In this document: in pieces, positions 23,634-34,571 of the stretch
How positions within the stretch are numbered: the first letter of the stretch is position 1
Layout: each line of letters opens with the position of its first letter
Assembly: GCA_001777575.1 (NCBI GenBank)
Contig: MFEL01000006.1
Location: 1-40,322, forward strand
Reading direction: 5' to 3'
DNA: 40,322 bases
From: Candidatus Doudnabacteria bacterium RIFCSPHIGHO2_01_FULL_46_24
GTDB taxonomy: Bacteria > Patescibacteriota > Doudnabacteria > UBA920 > O2-02-FULL-48-8
The notes under the pieces: model-generated
What the model was told of the DNA's origin: nothing
Database searches by the model: none
What the model saw: only the letters and a program-made list of their open reading frames with translations
Program-made: the position numbers and the translations under genes

Positions 23634-23698
23634 CCCCGTTTAGAAATCCGATGCCAAGGCATCAGCAGTCGTCTTTGACGACTAATTTCTAACGGGGT
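23634..23698. repeat. Inverted-repeat element with CCCCGTTTAGAA termini
   Basis: ccccgtttagaaat .. atttctaacgggg, same termini as 13621..13738. Confidence 0.65.
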
Positions 23699-23771
23699 CA
23701 AGGCTTTGGCCTATATTTTGGCTAAAATTAGCCAAAAATTAGTAATTAGTAAAGAGTAATAAGAGCAAATA

Positions 23772-23798
23772 AAAACCGCAGGTCTAGCCTGCAGTTTT
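23772..23798 (-). terminator. groEL terminator
   Basis: aaaaccgcaggtctagcctgcagtttt. Confidence 0.7.
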
Positions 23799-23846
23799 CT
23801 AATGACTATTTACTATTTACTAATTACTTATTACTTATTACTAGTT

Positions 23847-25505
<1,659 letters not shown>

Positions 25506-25564
25506 TCACATATCACGTATCATGGCTCTGTTACGTGTTCCATGTTACGTGTTATGTGTCTTAA

Positions 25565-25840
25565 TTACTCAACTACGCCGAGGATGTCCTCGTCTTTGAG
25601 AAATTTATACTCGACCTCATCAATCTCGACCTCATCGCCGGCGTATTTGCCAAACAAAACCTTATCGCCGATGGCGAGGCTCAACTTCTTGACTTTTTCA
25701 CCGTCACCGACTGCAATCACTTCGCCCTGCTCTTTTTTCTCCTTTTCGGCCGTGTCCGGCAGCACAATGCCGGACTTGGTCACCTCTTCCGAGGTTAAGG
25801 GCTTGACCAGCACGCGGTCGCCCAGGGGCTTTATCTTCAT
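25565..25840 (-). CDS. groES: Co-chaperonin GroES
   Basis: [47 protein letters not shown]. Confidence 0.97.
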   Translation of the reverse strand: MKIKPLGDRVLVKPLTSEEVTKSGIVLPDTAEKEKKEQGEVIAVGDGEKVKKLSLAIGDKVLFGKYAGDEVEIDEVEYKFLKDEDILGVVE

Positions 25841-25858
25841 AGCTTTCTCCTTTGATTA

Positions 25859-25880
25859 AAAAATGCCTAAGGGCATTTTT
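25859..25880 (-). terminator. Hairpin terminator
   Basis: aaaatgcctaagggcattttt. Confidence 0.6.
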
Positions 25881-25889
25881 ATTTTCTAC

Positions 25890-25922
25890 TTGTCCGCCGA
25901 AGCTTTAGCGTGGGCGGAGCAC
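25890..25922. repeat. REP-like palindrome of the CCGCCGAAGCTTTAGC type
   Basis: cttgtccgccgaagctttagcgtgggcggagcac; related to 21480..21510. Confidence 0.65.
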
Positions 25923-25998
25923 TAATAATTATAATCATTCGCCCCAAGTTTTGCAAGAGTGGAAAATACCTGGGATGAGGGCGGTCCCTCTCAAGAGC

Positions 25999-26994
25999 TC
26001 ATAGAATGGACTTATCGCTTTCCAATTTTTCTGGTTTCGGGGTTTGCGAAATTACCCTGAAAAAATCATCCCGAATTTTCTGCCGCGGGTCAAGCGCGTG
26101 CAGTTTCAACATATGCTTATTGGCCACGGTCGAGGAGGTCGACCAACGGTTTTCGGGTAAATTGAAGGTATGCCGGATATGCACAAATCTCGCCAGTGGC
26201 TCAATCAAAAAAGCGGGAACGGCCAACAACAACTCCAGAAATTTTTTCAACCCGGAATTGACCAGACCGCCTAAATAAGCCCTGCGTTGAATCGGGTCGA
26301 AATTGGGAAAATAAGATTTAAGCCATGGGTTGGCGTGAATCAGGTTTTGATATGTGTCAAAACCATCAAGCGGCAAAATCGTGGCCAGCCAAAACGCAAA
26401 ATAAGGATCGTCGGGTTTGAGAAGCAGATGTTCCAGCCGGAGGTTGTATTCGCTGACATAAAACCCGAAGCAAAAACGGTTGGCAATATGCGTACGGTTT
26501 TTATAAACTCCCAGAAGCTTGAAGATCAAAATGATGATAGACCTGACGATATACAGCCGGTCTGCTTTGGTGATAACGAAAAAATCAATATCCGATTCCG
26601 CCTTGACTGAACCTATGGCTATGCTGTTGATTACGCAGACGCATTGGGTGAACGGCAGAGTTGCCAGCAATCTTTGGTATTTTCTCACCAGCTTCCATCT
26701 TTTGAGCAGATCGAGATTGTTTTGTTCGTACTGCCGCTGGTCCCAAGGTTTGAGTGCGTAGAAAGCCCCAATCGCCTCAATCGTTCCGGCTGAGGATAAG
26801 CGCCTAAGATTTTGCTCAACTTCGGCAAATTCTGCCTTGGTCTCATACAGCAATTCCCAAATCCTCCGCGAAGTTAAGGGAATTCCGTACAGACTAAAAA
26901 AAGCCAGGGTCTTTATGATGGCATCGGTTAAGCCTGCCCTGGCCTTAACCGAGATTTGCGGCATCAATTTCTTTCCATTCATCTTCATCGTCAT
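25999..26994 (-). CDS. Nucleotidyltransferase-fold protein with N-terminal winged-helix-like region
   Basis: CVINSIAIGSVKAESDIDFFVITKADRLYIVR (GSxxxxSDIDF). Confidence 0.65.
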   Translation of the reverse strand: MTMKMNGKKLMPQISVKARAGLTDAIIKTLAFFSLYGIPLTSRRIWELLYETKAEFAEVEQNLRRLSSAGTIEAIGAFYALKPWDQRQYEQNNLDLLKRWKLVRKYQRLLATLPFTQCVCVINSIAIGSVKAESDIDFFVITKADRLYIVRSIIILIFKLLGVYKNRTHIANRFCFGFYVSEYNLRLEHLLLKPDDPYFAFWLATILPLDGFDTYQNLIHANPWLKSYFPNFDPIQRRAYLGGLVNSGLKKFLELLLAVPAFLIEPLARFVHIRHTFNLPENRWSTSSTVANKHMLKLHALDPRQKIRDDFFRVISQTPKPEKLESDKSIL

Positions 26995-27289
26995 GCCATT
27001 TGTATGCTTTCAGTTTGTGGGAAAACTCCGTATCAGAGTAAGTGTACTCAGTGCGGGCGGATTTACCTGCCTGGTGCGAATAATATTCCTTCTTGCCCAA
27101 AACGACTGGCTTCGATTCGCGCGTCAGCTTGATCTTGCCGATGGGGCTTTCGAAAATCAAAACCTCAGCCACACCAAGCTTAACTGGGCCATCGGATGTT
27201 TCGCCCAAGATGTCCTCGGTTGTCTCCTCGAGAATCTTAAACTTGCGCTTAAGTTCTTCTTTCAGCCCTTCCCATTTGTCGGTTTCCAT
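26945..27289 (-). CDS. Conserved hypothetical acidic protein
   Basis: 114-aa ORF METDKWEGLKEELKRKFKILEETTEDILGET...; overlaps the next ORF start. Confidence 0.55.
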   Translation of the reverse strand: METDKWEGLKEELKRKFKILEETTEDILGETSDGPVKLGVAEVLIFESPIGKIKLTRESKPVVLGKKEYYSHQAGKSARTEYTYSDTEFSHKLKAYKWHDDEDEWKEIDAANLG

Positions 27290-27293
27290 AAAG

Positions 27294-27707
27294 TTATTTC
27301 CGCTCTTCTTCTCCCCTTGCGGGAGAAGATGTCAGCCGTTTCTGTTTAACATTAAGCCGGCTGACAGATGAGGGATTATTTAACGCATCTTTAATTTGAT
27401 TGATTACCTTCTTTTCGCTGGTCATTTCACCGTTCCAAAATCTCAAGACTGTAAAGCCTTGGGATTCGAGATATTTTGTACGGGATAAGTCGCCGCTCTT
27501 GGTCATAGGATTTCTATGCGGGCTGCCATCCAACTCGAGGACTAGCCTTTTCTCAAAGCAGCAAAAATCCACGCAATACTGATCTATCCATACTTGCCTT
27601 CTAAACTTATAACCCAGTTGCCGATCTTTAATCAGAAACCAAAGCCGTTTTTCTTCTGGTGTTTGTTTTTTTCTAAGATCTCTGGCTAAATCTTTGATTT
27701 TAACCAT
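27294..27707 (-). CDS. DUF559 / very-short-patch-repair-like endonuclease-fold protein
   Basis: KKQTPEEKRLWFLIKDRQLGYKFRRQVWIDQYCVDFCCFEKRLVLELDGSPH; tail TSSPARGEEERK encoded by the flanking repeat. Confidence 0.85.
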   Translation of the reverse strand: MVKIKDLARDLRKKQTPEEKRLWFLIKDRQLGYKFRRQVWIDQYCVDFCCFEKRLVLELDGSPHRNPMTKSGDLSRTKYLESQGFTVLRFWNGEMTSEKKVINQIKDALNNPSSVSRLNVKQKRLTSSPARGEEERK

Positions 27708-27779
27708 TATATCACCCTCATCTGTCCGAGCCTAGACTAATTCTTGTAATCGGACATCTTCTCCCGTTCAGGGAGAAGA
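27308..27779. repeat. Inverted compound-hairpin pair bracketing the second DUF559 gene (27308..27374 and 27715..27779)
   Basis: Both arms read ccctcatctgtc..(variable)..gacatcttctcccg..gggagaag when oriented alike. Confidence 0.8.
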
Positions 27780-27790
27780 TAAAATGAAAT

Positions 27791-28708
27791 CTAACGCTGT
27801 TCCTTCGGACAGAAACTCCCCGTTCGCCCGTTAAACTTGATTGACTTTATTATACTACCACACTTTTTGCATTTTTCCCCGGCCCGACCATAAACTTTAT
27901 GGAGCAACCCGTACGTGCCCCAATCTCCGCTCGGGCGGACAAAATCTCCGACTGATGAACCGTAATGTGCAGTCGCATCTTTGAGAATCTTTTTTATAGC
28001 CATGAATAATCGCCTTCGCTCTTCTCCCTTCACGCTTCGCACTCTTCTGATCGGTCTGATCTTGGCGTAATACAGGATTTCGTCCGAATAGATATTGCCG
28101 ATGCCGGCGATATTTTTTGGATCCATGAGGAACTGCTTAATCTTCGCGTTTGGTCGTTTATTGAGACTGGACAACAATTGAGCGATCGCATATCGGTTGT
28201 CTAATGGCTCCGGGCCATATTCTTGCAGTTCGCGAACCTGCGGCAATTCCTTGTCCGTCACCAGCTTGAGATACCCGAACTGGCGGTAGTCGTTATAAAA
28301 AAGCTTGGCGCCGTCCGTGAATTCGAAAATCACGTGCGTGGACTTGGCCGGCAACCGTTGTGGAGGGGCATCCTCCACATTCAAAAGTCTGATCTGCTTA
28401 TCCAGATGCTTCTTGTCCAAAAAAATCAGTTGGCCGGTCATTTTCAGATGCACTAAGATGGCAAATTTTCCGGCAAGGTCAATGATGATCATTTTGGCTC
28501 GCCTCTTTACATCCGTGATTTTCTTGCCGCGCAACGTATACGCAAACGATAACGCCACGTCATGAGCATTTTTGCGCAAATTCGAAAGCGTGCCAGGCCC
28601 CATGGCCACCATCTTGGGCAACAAGACCCGCACGGATTTGATTTTCCTGTTCTTAAGTCTCGGCCGCAGTTCTCTGACGACCGTTTCGACCTCGGGGAGT
28701 TCAGGCAT
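27791..28708 (-). CDS. mutM: Formamidopyrimidine-DNA glycosylase
   Basis: MPELPEVETVVRELRP N-terminus; C-terminal KVYGRAGEKCKKCGSIIKSIKFNGRTGSFCPKEQ zinc finger. Confidence 0.95.
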   Translation of the reverse strand: MPELPEVETVVRELRPRLKNRKIKSVRVLLPKMVAMGPGTLSNLRKNAHDVALSFAYTLRGKKITDVKRRAKMIIIDLAGKFAILVHLKMTGQLIFLDKKHLDKQIRLLNVEDAPPQRLPAKSTHVIFEFTDGAKLFYNDYRQFGYLKLVTDKELPQVRELQEYGPEPLDNRYAIAQLLSSLNKRPNAKIKQFLMDPKNIAGIGNIYSDEILYYAKIRPIRRVRSVKGEERRRLFMAIKKILKDATAHYGSSVGDFVRPSGDWGTYGLLHKVYGRAGEKCKKCGSIIKSIKFNGRTGSFCPKEQR

Positions 28709-28780
28709 ACGTGCATTATAACAAAAAATAGCCTCTTGGGCTGCTTTATGTTACGTGTTATGCGATACGTGTTACGTGAG

Positions 28781-29377
28781 TTAAATCATCAAGTCTTCCT
28801 CGACCCGCTTATAGCTGTGCAATTTTTTCTTCATGCCCCAATGCTCAATCTCGTGCTTGGCCTCTTCCGCGGTTTCGGAAGCATGAATCAAATTATGAAT
28901 CGCGCGTTTGTCCTTGTTAGCCGACGCGGCAGAGTCAACTGAATAATCTCCTCTGATTGTTCCCATCTCGGCCAACGCCGGCTGCGTGTTGCCGGCAAGC
29001 TTGCGGACCATGTCCACGGCATGCACTCCTTGCACCACCATTTTTACGACCGGGCCGGAGCTCATATAATCAATCAGCCAATTCCGCACATCGGGGCCAA
29101 TCTCTTCCGCCTTGTTCTTGCCCATTTCTTCCATGGGATCAAATCCATACTTTTCATACGTTGATAGAGTCTTATGCCCCAACCGGGTAATCCAGCCCTC
29201 ATCCTTGGGGTAGTGATTATCAATTTCCTCTCTGGTCGGCGTATACATTTCCAAGGCGATAATTTTAAGCCCCGCCTGCTCGATTCTTCTCATCACCTCA
29301 CCGACCAAGCCGCGCCTAACCCCGTCCGGCTTGATCATCACAAATGTCATTTCTTCCCTGGGATGTTGTTTGGGCAT
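28781..29377 (-). CDS. ndk: Nucleoside diphosphate kinase, longer than usual
   Basis: MTFVMIKPDGVRRGLVGEVMRRIEQAGLKI; MGTIRGDYSVDSAASANKDKRAIHNLIHASETAEEAKHEI. Confidence 0.9.
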   Translation of the reverse strand: MPKQHPREEMTFVMIKPDGVRRGLVGEVMRRIEQAGLKIIALEMYTPTREEIDNHYPKDEGWITRLGHKTLSTYEKYGFDPMEEMGKNKAEEIGPDVRNWLIDYMSSGPVVKMVVQGVHAVDMVRKLAGNTQPALAEMGTIRGDYSVDSAASANKDKRAIHNLIHASETAEEAKHEIEHWGMKKKLHSYKRVEEDLMI

Positions 29378-29393
29378 GGTTAATAGTTAAAAG

Positions 29394-30056
29394 TTAATCG
29401 TTAATAGTTATCTTAGTTATTGTGACCTGCCTCAAGGGCACTGAAACTTCGCCGGTAAACGGATTGGGCTCCACCGGCGCGCGGCCGATTTTTTCTACCA
29501 CATCCATGCCGTCTGTCACTTCCCCAAACACTGTGTATTGGCCATCAAGTTGAGCCAAAGGTTGCAACGCGATATAAAACTGGCTGCCGGATGAAGCTTT
29601 GGTCGGATTGACTTCGTCTCCCATGCGTGCCATGGCAATCGCGCCTTTGGTGTGCTTCAGCCCGATTTCCGCATCCACAGTGTAGCCTGGCCCGCCAGTG
29701 CCGTCGCCTTTGGGATCTCCGCCCTGGATGACAAAATCCTGGACAATGCGATGGAATTTCAGATTATTGTAAAAGCCTTCTTTGGCAAGCTTGATGAAAT
29801 TGGCTACAGTCTTGGGTGCGGCCTTGCCGTTTAAGGTCACGGTAAACGTGCCTTCCGAAGTTTCAATTTTGGCTACAGCTGATTCCGACACAGTTTGAGT
29901 TTCTGGGGTTTCTGGCATTTGCTGCTCCTCTTTGTTTACTGCCTGCCCCGACCCGTCAAGTATTGGGGTTTCCTGTTTACTCTGATTGTAATAATAAACG
30001 CCCAAAACCGCTCCGACAATAACCACGGCGATGATTGTTCCCAATTTACCTTTCAT
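29394..30056 (-). CDS. Membrane-anchored cyclophilin-type peptidyl-prolyl isomerase
   Basis: [42 protein letters not shown]-terminal TM. Confidence 0.92.
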   Translation of the reverse strand: MKGKLGTIIAVVIVGAVLGVYYYNQSKQETPILDGSGQAVNKEEQQMPETPETQTVSESAVAKIETSEGTFTVTLNGKAAPKTVANFIKLAKEGFYNNLKFHRIVQDFVIQGGDPKGDGTGGPGYTVDAEIGLKHTKGAIAMARMGDEVNPTKASSGSQFYIALQPLAQLDGQYTVFGEVTDGMDVVEKIGRAPVEPNPFTGEVSVPLRQVTITKITIND

Positions 30057-30080
30057 ATCCCTTTAATTTTAGCAAAAAAA

Positions 30081-30938
30081 TCATTTTTTGTAAAGATTGA
30101 TGCCATCGGAAACGAATCTGACAGTGCCATTCTGGTCAGTGCGCAAAATTTCCGCTTTAGCTCCCTGAATCCGACCCATAGCTTCCTCGGTCGGGTGGCC
30201 GTAATTGTTTTTGCCCACCTCAATGATGGCGTAGGCGGGGCTGACGGCGGACAAAAACTCCTCTGCTGATGAAAAACGGGAGCCGTGGTGGGCGACCTTG
30301 AGGATGTCAGAGTCCAAATTGAATCCAGCCGCCGCCAGCTGCCGCTCGACCTTGTCGGTCACGTCGCCCGTGAAAAAAACCGAAGCCTTGCCAAAGCTCA
30401 ATTTACCCATGACGGATGTGTCATTGGTTTTCAATTTAGCCTCCACAATTCCCGGCGGCGGGTAATAGACGTCAAAGACCGTGGCGGAATCGAGCCAGAC
30501 CCGCTGCCCTACTTGCGCGTAAATTTTTTCGGCTTTTTCTTTTTCCAACGCTTCGGCAAATTGTTTATAGGCGGCCGTGTCCGCGCTTACCCCGGTCAGC
30601 AAAACTTTTTTGACGCGGTAGCGCTTGAGCACATCGGTAAATCCGGCGACATGATCCAAATCCGGATGGGTCAGGATCAATAAATCAATGGTCCGATCAT
30701 AAAACGGCATGACTTTTCCCAGTTCGCCCAAAACTTGGTCTGACGGTCCGCCGTCGATGACGATTTGGTTGCCCTGGAAAGTTTGAATGAATATCGAATC
30801 GCCCTGGCCCACGTCCAAAAAATCCACGTGCAGCAAAAAATCCGGCCGCGATTTGCTAAAAGCTACCCAGGCCGCCAGGTTGAGAAACAGCAGCGGCACG
30901 AGAAACCATTGAATGATTTTTGTGGTTTGAGAATTCAT
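30081..30938 (-). CDS. ComEC-type metallo-beta-lactamase domain protein
   Basis: LLHVDFLDVGQGDSIFIQTFQGNQIVIDGGPS; LTHPDLDHVAGF; VAHHGSRFSSAEEFL. Confidence 0.85.
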   Translation of the reverse strand: MNSQTTKIIQWFLVPLLFLNLAAWVAFSKSRPDFLLHVDFLDVGQGDSIFIQTFQGNQIVIDGGPSDQVLGELGKVMPFYDRTIDLLILTHPDLDHVAGFTDVLKRYRVKKVLLTGVSADTAAYKQFAEALEKEKAEKIYAQVGQRVWLDSATVFDVYYPPPGIVEAKLKTNDTSVMGKLSFGKASVFFTGDVTDKVERQLAAAGFNLDSDILKVAHHGSRFSSAEEFLSAVSPAYAIIEVGKNNYGHPTEEAMGRIQGAKAEILRTDQNGTVRFVSDGINLYKK

Positions 30939-30966
30939 GATTAATTTTTTTCCAAGCGCTTGGATC

Positions 30967-30989
30967 CTCCCCCTTAGAATAAGGGGGAG
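30967..30989. repeat. Orphan hairpin of the CTCCC..GGGAG type
   Basis: ctcccccttagaataagggggag. Confidence 0.6.
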
Positions 30990-32569
30990 TTCCTCGCGAG
31001 AAAATGCTGCCTAATCCAATTAAACATCTGTAACCTATTTAGCCATCCCAATAATAGAATATAATACGAAACCAGCATCCAGACGCCAAAGTTTTCGTAA
31101 TTGACGGACGCCAATGGAATCTGGGCGGTCCATTCCGCAATCCTGATGACGTATTCGAGCATGGCCCAGGCCGTGTAGGCAAATGGGTAAGCCAGGATGG
31201 GCCAAATCAGCGCCGCCAGGCCGGCCAAAAATCCAAACAGCATGGCCAAAGGGATCACGGGCAAAACCAAAACATTGGTCAGAGGGGCGATCAGGGACAG
31301 CCGGTCAAAGTTCAAAAGCAGCAGCGGCAGGACAGCAATCTGCGCGGCCAAGGTGGCCACCGCAAATTGCCGAAGGTATTTCCACAGCCACTTAAAGCCA
31401 GGCTCAATGCGTGGTGAGAGAAAAACCAAACCCATCAAAGCCAAGAAAGAAAGCTGAAAGCCCACGTCAAAGTGCAAAATCTTGGGATTAAGCGCGATCA
31501 TCGCAGCACCAGTAAAAGCCATGGCGTTATTGATGGCCTTGAGCCGGCCGATATTCAAAGCCAGCATGCCCAAAATGCCCATGATGGCTGCCCTGACCAC
31601 CGAAGCGCCGGCGCCGGCCATGACCACGAACAAGCCAATGGCAACCACTGACAGCGCAAATGAAATCCGGCGCTTAAACCAATAGAGCAGCAGTCCGTCG
31701 ATGAACGTGGCAATAATGGTGATGTTAAAGCCGGAAAGAGCGATGATGTGCGTAGTGCCCGTGATATTGAAATTCTTCAATAAATCCTCGGGGATGCCGC
31801 GGCGCAACCCCACCAACAGGCCGGCCAAAAAAGAATTGTGCGGCTCGGGCAGGATTTCCGAAATTTCGCGCACAAATTTCTGCTTAAAGACAAGCAGCCC
31901 GGCTTTGATTGGACTGCCTTGCCTGCTTTCGATTATTTCGATTTGGGGATAATAGACCACAGCCTCGATCCCGGACTTGGCTAAATAATTTTTGTAGGAA
32001 AATTCGCCTTTAACCTCGGCATCACGCGGCTCCTCGATTTTTTTGATGAATTTTATCCGGTCGCCGTATTGATACTCCGGAAACCTCGCCACAGTCACCA
32101 GCAGCTTGCTTTCAACTGTTTGCCCGCCAACTTGCAATTTGCCCACAGTCAAGTATGCCTTGTCGCTCCGCATATCCGGCTCCTCCACAATCGTGCCGGA
32201 AACTTCCAGGGACTGGCTGTAATATTGCGACAGATGATTTTCGTCCAGCGAAAAATAAATCCGCGCCATGCCCAAAATCAAAATAAGTCCTCCGAATCCG
32301 ATAATTTTGACTGGCCGACTCTGCCACCAAACTGTAACAGCTGCAACAAAAAAAATGGCCGCGATCGCCATGATTTCTAAATTTACATATTTCCCCAGCC
32401 ACACGCCGGCAATGAAGCTTAAGCAAAAAATGAGGAAGATTTTGGATTTGGAGAGGTGAAAATTTTTTTTAGAACTCCCTAATGAGGAAATATCCTGTTC
32501 CCATCCCCGCTGAGAACTTTGCGAGTTGAGCGGGGATCTTGCTAAGTCATTATTGGTTAATCTCATCAT
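30974..32569 (-). CDS. ComEC/Rec2 competence membrane-channel domain protein
   Basis: FLAGLLVGLRRGIPEDLLKNFNITGTTHIIALSGFNITIIA; GAGASVVRAAIMGILGMLA. Confidence 0.88.
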   Translation of the reverse strand: MMRLTNNDLARSPLNSQSSQRGWEQDISSLGSSKKNFHLSKSKIFLIFCLSFIAGVWLGKYVNLEIMAIAAIFFVAAVTVWWQSRPVKIIGFGGLILILGMARIYFSLDENHLSQYYSQSLEVSGTIVEEPDMRSDKAYLTVGKLQVGGQTVESKLLVTVARFPEYQYGDRIKFIKKIEEPRDAEVKGEFSYKNYLAKSGIEAVVYYPQIEIIESRQGSPIKAGLLVFKQKFVREISEILPEPHNSFLAGLLVGLRRGIPEDLLKNFNITGTTHIIALSGFNITIIATFIDGLLLYWFKRRISFALSVVAIGLFVVMAGAGASVVRAAIMGILGMLALNIGRLKAINNAMAFTGAAMIALNPKILHFDVGFQLSFLALMGLVFLSPRIEPGFKWLWKYLRQFAVATLAAQIAVLPLLLLNFDRLSLIAPLTNVLVLPVIPLAMLFGFLAGLAALIWPILAYPFAYTAWAMLEYVIRIAEWTAQIPLASVNYENFGVWMLVSYYILLLGWLNRLQMFNWIRQHFLARNSPLF

Positions 32570-33011
32570 AAAGATCTTTCCAAGTGGGATTATTCTTTTC
32601 GATCAATCTGATCTTCCAAGCACGGTTCCATTTTTTAAGCTGTTTTTCTCTTTTCAATGCCTCGTCCCTATCTTCAAAGATTTCATAGTGAACCAACCTA
32701 TGCACATGATATCTTTTAGTAAAACCAGCGACTAGCTCTTCTCTATGTGTATATACTCTGCCCACCAGTTCGTCAGAAAAACCTATATACAAAACTCCGT
32801 GAGGTTTACTGGCCAAAATATAGACATAATAATTCATAGCAAGATCCCCGATTTCTCTCCTGATCCTCTTGTCGGGGATGGGCGGGAGGGAGGAAAACCC
32901 TCGCCTCGGGGATGGGCGGGAGGGAGAATGCCTCGCCCTTTTCCCTATACACCCGCCTGGGGTCTCTCCCCCTCCCATCCCCGCTGAGAATTATCCGAGT
33001 TGAGCGGGGAT
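32503..33011. repeat. Direct hairpin repeats flanking a GIY-YIG gene (32503..32537, 32977..33011), with extra related hairpins at 32843..32900
   Basis: atccccgctgagaactttgcgagttgagcggggat versus atccccgctgagaattatccgagttgagcggggat: 32/35 identical. Confidence 0.8.
32550..32837 (-). CDS. GIY-YIG domain endonuclease
   Basis: MNYYVYILASKPHGVLYIGFSDELVGRVYTHREELVAGFTKRYHVHRLVHYEIFEDRDEALKREKQLKKWNRAWK; start at the internal Met, upstream residues are repeat-derived. Confidence 0.88.
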   Translation of the reverse strand: MNYYVYILASKPHGVLYIGFSDELVGRVYTHREELVAGFTKRYHVHRLVHYEIFEDRDEALKREKQLKKWNRAWKIRLIEKNNPTWKDLYDEINQ

Positions 33012-33032
33012 CTAATGGAGGGACTTTTACCC

Positions 33033-34274
33033 CTACCAAAGCATCGATTTTATTTCCGTGGCCAAATCTTCTAAATCCACCGTGACCTGTTTTTTTTCAA
33101 CTAAATTTTTGACATTGGCCTTGCGACTCTTCGCTTCATTTGGGCCGTAAATCACCGCCACCTGGATATTTTTGGCTTGCGCAAATTTGAACTGCTTATC
33201 CAGCTTGGCCGGTTCGTAATAAAATTCGCAGTCAATGTTGGCTTCGCGCAAATTGGTGCAAATATTCAGATACTCGGCAGTCAAATTTTTGTCCAAATTC
33301 ATGACCAAAACCTCGGCTGCGGTTTGGGGAGCGATCACGCCCATCTCCGAAAGCGCGGCCAGCATCCGATCCAGGCCAATGGAACAACCCACAGCGGGAA
33401 TGCTTTGCCCTTTGCCATCCTGGATCAAATTGTCATACCGCCCGCCGCCGGCAATGGAGCCAAACTCCGGCTTGTCCTTAAGTACGAATTCAAAAATCGT
33501 GCCCGTATAATAATCCAGACCACGCGCCAGATATTTATCAAACTCAATATTCGCAACACCGAAGCTTCCGAGCAATTCTTCAAACTCTTCGACAAAATTT
33601 TTACCCAGCGCATCCATGGCTGACTCATAATCTTCCATGAGCTTTTTATCAAAGCCCTCGTCTTTGAGAAGCTCTAGAACTTTTTGTTTGCCGAGCTTGT
33701 CAATTTTATCTATGGTGCGTAAAAACCCAACGGCTTGTTTTTTAGAAACCTTAAGTTTGCCTAAAACCTGATCAACCAGCCGGCGATCATTAAACCGAAC
33801 CTTAACCTCGCCAATTTCCAAAGCCTTGAACGCCGCAGCAAAAGTCGTTACCACTTCCGCATCCGCTACGATTGAATCTGAACCGACAATGTCCGCATCG
33901 CACTGCATAAATTCGCGATACCGGCCCTTTTGCGGATTTTCCGCGCGCCACACGCTGGCGATTTGATAACGCTTAAACGGCTTGGGAAGTTCGGGGTAAT
34001 TTACTACGACTCTCGACAGAGGCACAGTTAAATCGTACCGCAGTGCCACCATCCTGCCGCCCTGATCCTTGAACTTGTACATGAGTTTTTCGCCCTCATC
34101 GCCGTATTTGCCGCCCAAAAGTTCGTAGTATTCCAAAGCCGGCGTATCGAGCGGCGCAAACCCAAAACGCTCAAAGACTTCGGAAATCTTGGAGATAATT
34201 TTTTTCCGCGCCATCTGCTCCTGCGGCAAAAAGTCGCGAAAGCCCTTAAGCAGTTGCGGTAATTGTTTTGCCAT
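33033..34274 (-). CDS. hisS: Histidyl-tRNA synthetase
   Basis: LLKGFRDFLPQEQMARKKI...VALRYDLTVPLSRVVVNYPELPKPFKRYQIASVWRAENPQKGRYREFMQCDADIVG. Confidence 0.96.
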   Translation of the reverse strand: MAKQLPQLLKGFRDFLPQEQMARKKIISKISEVFERFGFAPLDTPALEYYELLGGKYGDEGEKLMYKFKDQGGRMVALRYDLTVPLSRVVVNYPELPKPFKRYQIASVWRAENPQKGRYREFMQCDADIVGSDSIVADAEVVTTFAAAFKALEIGEVKVRFNDRRLVDQVLGKLKVSKKQAVGFLRTIDKIDKLGKQKVLELLKDEGFDKKLMEDYESAMDALGKNFVEEFEELLGSFGVANIEFDKYLARGLDYYTGTIFEFVLKDKPEFGSIAGGGRYDNLIQDGKGQSIPAVGCSIGLDRMLAALSEMGVIAPQTAAEVLVMNLDKNLTAEYLNICTNLREANIDCEFYYEPAKLDKQFKFAQAKNIQVAVIYGPNEAKSRKANVKNLVEKKQVTVDLEDLATEIKSMLW

Positions 34275-34334
34275 GGCTTAATTTTAGCACAAGCTTAGAT
34301 AATAAAAAAAGACCGACGGTGGGACGCCGGTTGA

Positions 34335-34556
34335 CTAGCTGGTGGCAGCTCTGGGCCTGAACTGCGGCTGCAATGCCTCAAACATGGCATTGTGAAGCTC
34401 GCGGTAATCAGATATCGACAGAAGTTCCGCGAGAACCTGCCCATGCAGGATGTTGATGCCGCTTTCCGGGCTGGTAAAGAGCCGTGTCGCGCTCCCGTCC
34501 GGGCGGACGAAGCAGAACCGATCGCCTACGCGTTCGACTCGCCATTCTGTTGCCAT
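34335..34556 (-). CDS. Small uncharacterised protein
   Basis: 73-aa ORF MATEWRVERVGDRFCFVRPDGSATRLFTSPESGINILHGQVLAEL...; SD-like sequence upstream. Confidence 0.5.
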   Translation of the reverse strand: MATEWRVERVGDRFCFVRPDGSATRLFTSPESGINILHGQVLAELLSISDYRELHNAMFEALQPQFRPRAATS

Positions 34557-34571
34557 AATCTCCTCCTTGTC

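Noticed and set aside
25840-25960. CIRCE operator upstream of groES
   Set aside because: Only a partial GAGCACTAA-like string; no full TTAGCACTC-N9-GAGTGCTAA.
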